From NCBI RefSeq assembly GCF_022810405.1, contig NZ_JALGQE010000005.1, positions 186,001 through 250,000 on the forward strand: a DNA stretch of 64,000 nucleotides, read 5' to 3'. The DNA comes from Rhodococcus sp. ARC_M5 (lineage in GTDB: Bacteria; Actinomycetota; Actinomycetes; Mycobacteriales; Mycobacteriaceae). Positions 62,141 to 64,000 of the stretch are shown here, one piece after another (the first letter of the stretch is position 1; each line of letters starts with the position of its first letter). The position numbers and the translations under genes were made by a program. Under the pieces are notes generated by a model that was not told the origin of the DNA, made no database searches, and saw only the letters and a list, made by a program, of their open reading frames with translations.

Positions 62141-62467
62141 AATGAACGCCCCTGGAAGCGTTACGGGCTTGCCGCGTTGCTGGCCGCGCTCGCGTTCCTT
62201 ACTATCAGCGACCTTGTGTCCGATCCTTCTGCCTGGAACTGGTCGAAGCTGGTAGTGCTGGCTATAGCGGCTCTCGCCATTTGGTACGGAGAGAGTCGAA
62301 CCTGGACGTCTCCGGAAAAGATCGAACCCGAAGCTGTACCCGCCGAGGATGTCGACGCGGTGGTCGCAGAATCCGGAAGAACTGTCCACGCCATCAAAGC
62401 GCTACGAGAGATGCACCCCGGTCTCGGCTTGCTCGATGCGAAGAATCTCGTTCAACCGGATCACTGA
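62087..62467 (+). CDS. Membrane protein with L7/L12-like C-terminal domain and repeated start
   Basis: A 126-residue protein that begins with MKG repeated five times and then MKA. Two hydrophobic helices follow (YGLAALLAALAFLTISDL and LVVLAIAALAIWYGE). The C-terminal part, ESGRTVHAIKALREMHPGLGLLDAKNLVQ, resembles the C-terminal domain of ribosomal protein L7/L12, as in several small actinobacterial membrane proteins. Any of the six tandem ATGs could start translation, each with AAGG just before it. Function unknown. Confidence 0.7.
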   Translation: MKGMKGMKGMKGMKGMKANERPWKRYGLAALLAALAFLTISDLVSDPSAWNWSKLVVLAIAALAIWYGESRTWTSPEKIEPEAVPAEDVDAVVAESGRTVHAIKALREMHPGLGLLDAKNLVQPDH

Positions 62468-62481
62468 CGGAGGCGAAGGCG

Positions 62482-62955
62482 ATGACATCGGTCAGCGGTA
62501 CACGTGCCGTCCAGAATCCCGCCGAATTCATCGAGGCCGCAACCCTGTTGATCGATTTCAATCGCGAGTACGACTACCCGGTGCCCGAGTCAGATTGGCT
62601 TGCAGCACATCTCGACACGTTGGTGAAGTCCGGCGACACCAGCGTCCTGACATTCGGGACTCCCGCCATCGGTGTTGCCGTTCTGCGATTTCGGATCGGT
62701 ACGCTGAGCGCAGACCCCGAGGCCTACCTCGCCGAGTTCTACGTCCAGCCTGAGCTACGCGGGAAGGGCTACGGCACAACCTTTCTCGACGACGTCATCG
62801 AACGCGCGCGCGGCAGGGGTGCCACCTACATGGACCTCAACACCTCCGAGGACGACGAGGCAGCCCGACACGTGTACGAAAAGCGTGGCTTCGACTGCCA
62901 CGAAGGCCGCGGCGAGGGTCCGAAGGCTCTTTACTACGAACTCGAACTGAACTGA
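62482..62955 (+). CDS. GNAT family N-acetyltransferase
   Basis: A 157-residue acetyltransferase: AYLAEFYVQPELRGKGYGTTFLDDVIERARGRGA with the RGKGYG acetyl-CoA loop and DLNTSEDDEAARHVYEKRGFDC. ATG 62482 follows GGAGG by about eight bases and lies 15 bases after the L7/L12-like gene, so it is probably cotranscribed with it. Substrate unknown. Confidence 0.88.
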   Translation: MTSVSGTRAVQNPAEFIEAATLLIDFNREYDYPVPESDWLAAHLDTLVKSGDTSVLTFGTPAIGVAVLRFRIGTLSADPEAYLAEFYVQPELRGKGYGTTFLDDVIERARGRGATYMDLNTSEDDEAARHVYEKRGFDCHEGRGEGPKALYYELELN

Positions 62956-62978
62956 CGCAGGCGATGTAGCCTAGCCAT

Positions 62979-63734
62979 ATGGTTAGCCGAGATAACAGCT
63001 CGACGTCGTTCGGGACCGTCGCCGACATGTACGAATCTGCTCGCCCCGAATACCCGTCGGCCGCGGTCGAATGGTTGCTGGAACCCGTACTCGGGTCCGG
63101 TGAACGCCCTCTTGTCGCCGACGTCGGAGCCGGGACCGGCAAGCTCACCCGCATCATCGCGGCCGCCGGGTGCGACTCCGTAGCCGTCGACCCTGATCCC
63201 GCCATGCTCGACGCCCTGCGCGACGCGGTCCCCGGCGTTCCCACCCACGTCGGCACTGCCGAGTCCCTGCCGCTGGAGGACGGGCTCGTCGATGCCGTCC
63301 TGCTCGGGCAGGCCTGGCACTGGGTCGAGCCGGTGGCCGCGTCACGCGAGATCGGGCGGGTTCTCCGCCCCGGCGGCACCCTGGGACTGATCTGGAACAT
63401 TCGTGACGAAACGGAGCCGTGGGTTCGTCGACTGAACTCGATTGTCTCGCGTGGTGGAGCCCTGGCCATGTTCGACGGCGGCCCACCGCCGATCGCAGAA
63501 CCGTTCCGTCAGCTCGACGAAGAGCGATGGACGTGGTCACGCACGGTGACTCGGTCCCAGCTGATCGACCTGGTCAGGTCGCGCAGCTTCTACATCACCG
63601 CGACCCCCGATGAAACCAACCGCATCGATCAGGATCTCACAGCGCTGTTCGACGAATTGGGCCTCACAGCATCGGCCACGGTCGAACTTCCCTACGTGAC
63701 AAGAGCTTTCCGCACCACACGCCCGGCCCGTTGA
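62979..63734 (+). CDS. Class I SAM-dependent methyltransferase
   Basis: A 251-residue methyltransferase: FGTVADMYESARPEYP, PLVADVGAGTGKLTRIIAAAG (SAM motif I), DSVAVDPDPAMLDALRD, AESLPLEDGLVDAVLLGQAWHWVEP, and REIGRVLRPGGTLGLIWN. These are marks of the UbiE/Methyltransf_11 type. TAGCCT lies six bases before ATG 62979, again leaderless. Substrate unknown. Confidence 0.9.
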   Translation: MVSRDNSSTSFGTVADMYESARPEYPSAAVEWLLEPVLGSGERPLVADVGAGTGKLTRIIAAAGCDSVAVDPDPAMLDALRDAVPGVPTHVGTAESLPLEDGLVDAVLLGQAWHWVEPVAASREIGRVLRPGGTLGLIWNIRDETEPWVRRLNSIVSRGGALAMFDGGPPPIAEPFRQLDEERWTWSRTVTRSQLIDLVRSRSFYITATPDETNRIDQDLTALFDELGLTASATVELPYVTRAFRTTRPAR

Positions 63735-63824
63735 CGCTCTGCGACCCCGGGAGTCGCCACAGCCGAACAAAACGAATACGATTCCCAATAAGTGGGTACA
63801 GGTTCGACTTCGAGGAGCTACAAC

Positions 63825-64000
63825 ATGGCGTTTCCGATCATTGTCGCGAAGGCAGTATCGACGGTCGTGACAGGCGCAGTCGGCGTCGCCGCGTACAACG
63901 GTGCCAAGAAACTGTACGAGAAGGCTCCCGTCCGTAAGGCTGCGGTATCGGCGACCGAACTCGGCCTTCGCGCCGCACGGAAGGCCGAGATCCAGGCCGA
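63825..64000 (+). CDS. DUF1490 family protein, 5' part
   Basis: The first 58 codons of a gene cut by the window edge. MAFPIIVAKAVSTVVTGAVG followed by VAAYNGAKKLYEKAPVRKAAV and AARKAEIQA matches DUF1490 proteins, which in mycobacteria (PacL type) precede P-type ATPases such as CtpC and help them in metal efflux, with metal-binding residues at the C-terminus (not in view). GAGGAG lies before ATG 63825. A metal-transporting ATPase gene is expected just beyond the window. Confidence 0.82.
   Translation, partial: MAFPIIVAKAVSTVVTGAVGVAAYNGAKKLYEKAPVRKAAVSATELGLRAARKAEIQA

Overview
The window is GC-rich chromosomal DNA of an actinomycete, most likely a Rhodococcus or close relative (Mycobacteriales). 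This rests on codon and GC bias, short intergenic spaces with many GTG starts and ATGA/GTGA gene overlaps, repeated leaderless-type promoters (TANNNT six bases before the start codon), a DUF222/HNH (13E12-type) protein, a DUF1490 protein, and family content such as AbgT, ACC deaminase, pirins and Asp23 clusters. I saw no rRNA, tRNA, CRISPR array or insertion sequence. No gene-free stretch exceeds 300 bases.

Left part (1-20 kb). A TetR start faces a five-gene operon of permease, two DUF1989 proteins (carboxyguanidine-deiminase type), a carboxyltransferase-only urea/guanidine carboxylase and allophanate hydrolase. This is a guanidine or urea nitrogen-assimilation route, but the biotin carboxylase and biotin-carrier parts are absent. 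Then come a LysE exporter, an SGNH lipoprotein, several very small genes, a thioredoxin-reductase-like flavoprotein, and a HTH/Clp-N regulator with a clear double-operator leaderless promoter. A GGDEF-EAL membrane protein and a gamma-glutamyltransferase lipoprotein follow. An amidase, an AbgT transporter and a two-domain Lrp-type regulator form an amide/peptide-like substrate locus.

Centre (20-33 kb). ACC deaminase is divergent from a GntR regulator. A complete kdpFABCDE potassium-uptake operon lies on the minus strand, including a 27-residue KdpF, with tandem repeats upstream that look like KdpE boxes. Next is an envelope-stress island: a sigma factor and an Asp23-like gene on the minus strand, divergent from seven tightly overlapping plus-strand genes (three Asp23-related proteins, a J-domain-like small protein, three small membrane proteins).

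Right part (33-64 kb). Mostly single genes and small modules. These include an EEP-family protein, a lipase, the 13E12 protein next to a perfect 28-base palindrome, a cytochrome b561-like/molybdopterin-domain fusion, and an Nramp-like transporter lacking the usual metal motifs. There are an ABC exporter pair and two MarR-controlled VOC/pirin modules with clear paired operators. AlaA-type aminotransferase and an EamA exporter sit head to head with a MocR regulator whose start codon overlaps theirs by two bases. A secreted repeat protein, a split transketolase, and a small membrane protein beginning with a six-fold 9-base start-codon repeat follow. The window ends inside a DUF1490 gene, which in mycobacteria precedes metal-transporting P-type ATPases.

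The least explained items are the envelope-stress island, the carboxyltransferase-only carboxylase, the tandem start-codon repeat, the head-to-head overlapping starts, and several perfect palindromes of unknown use.
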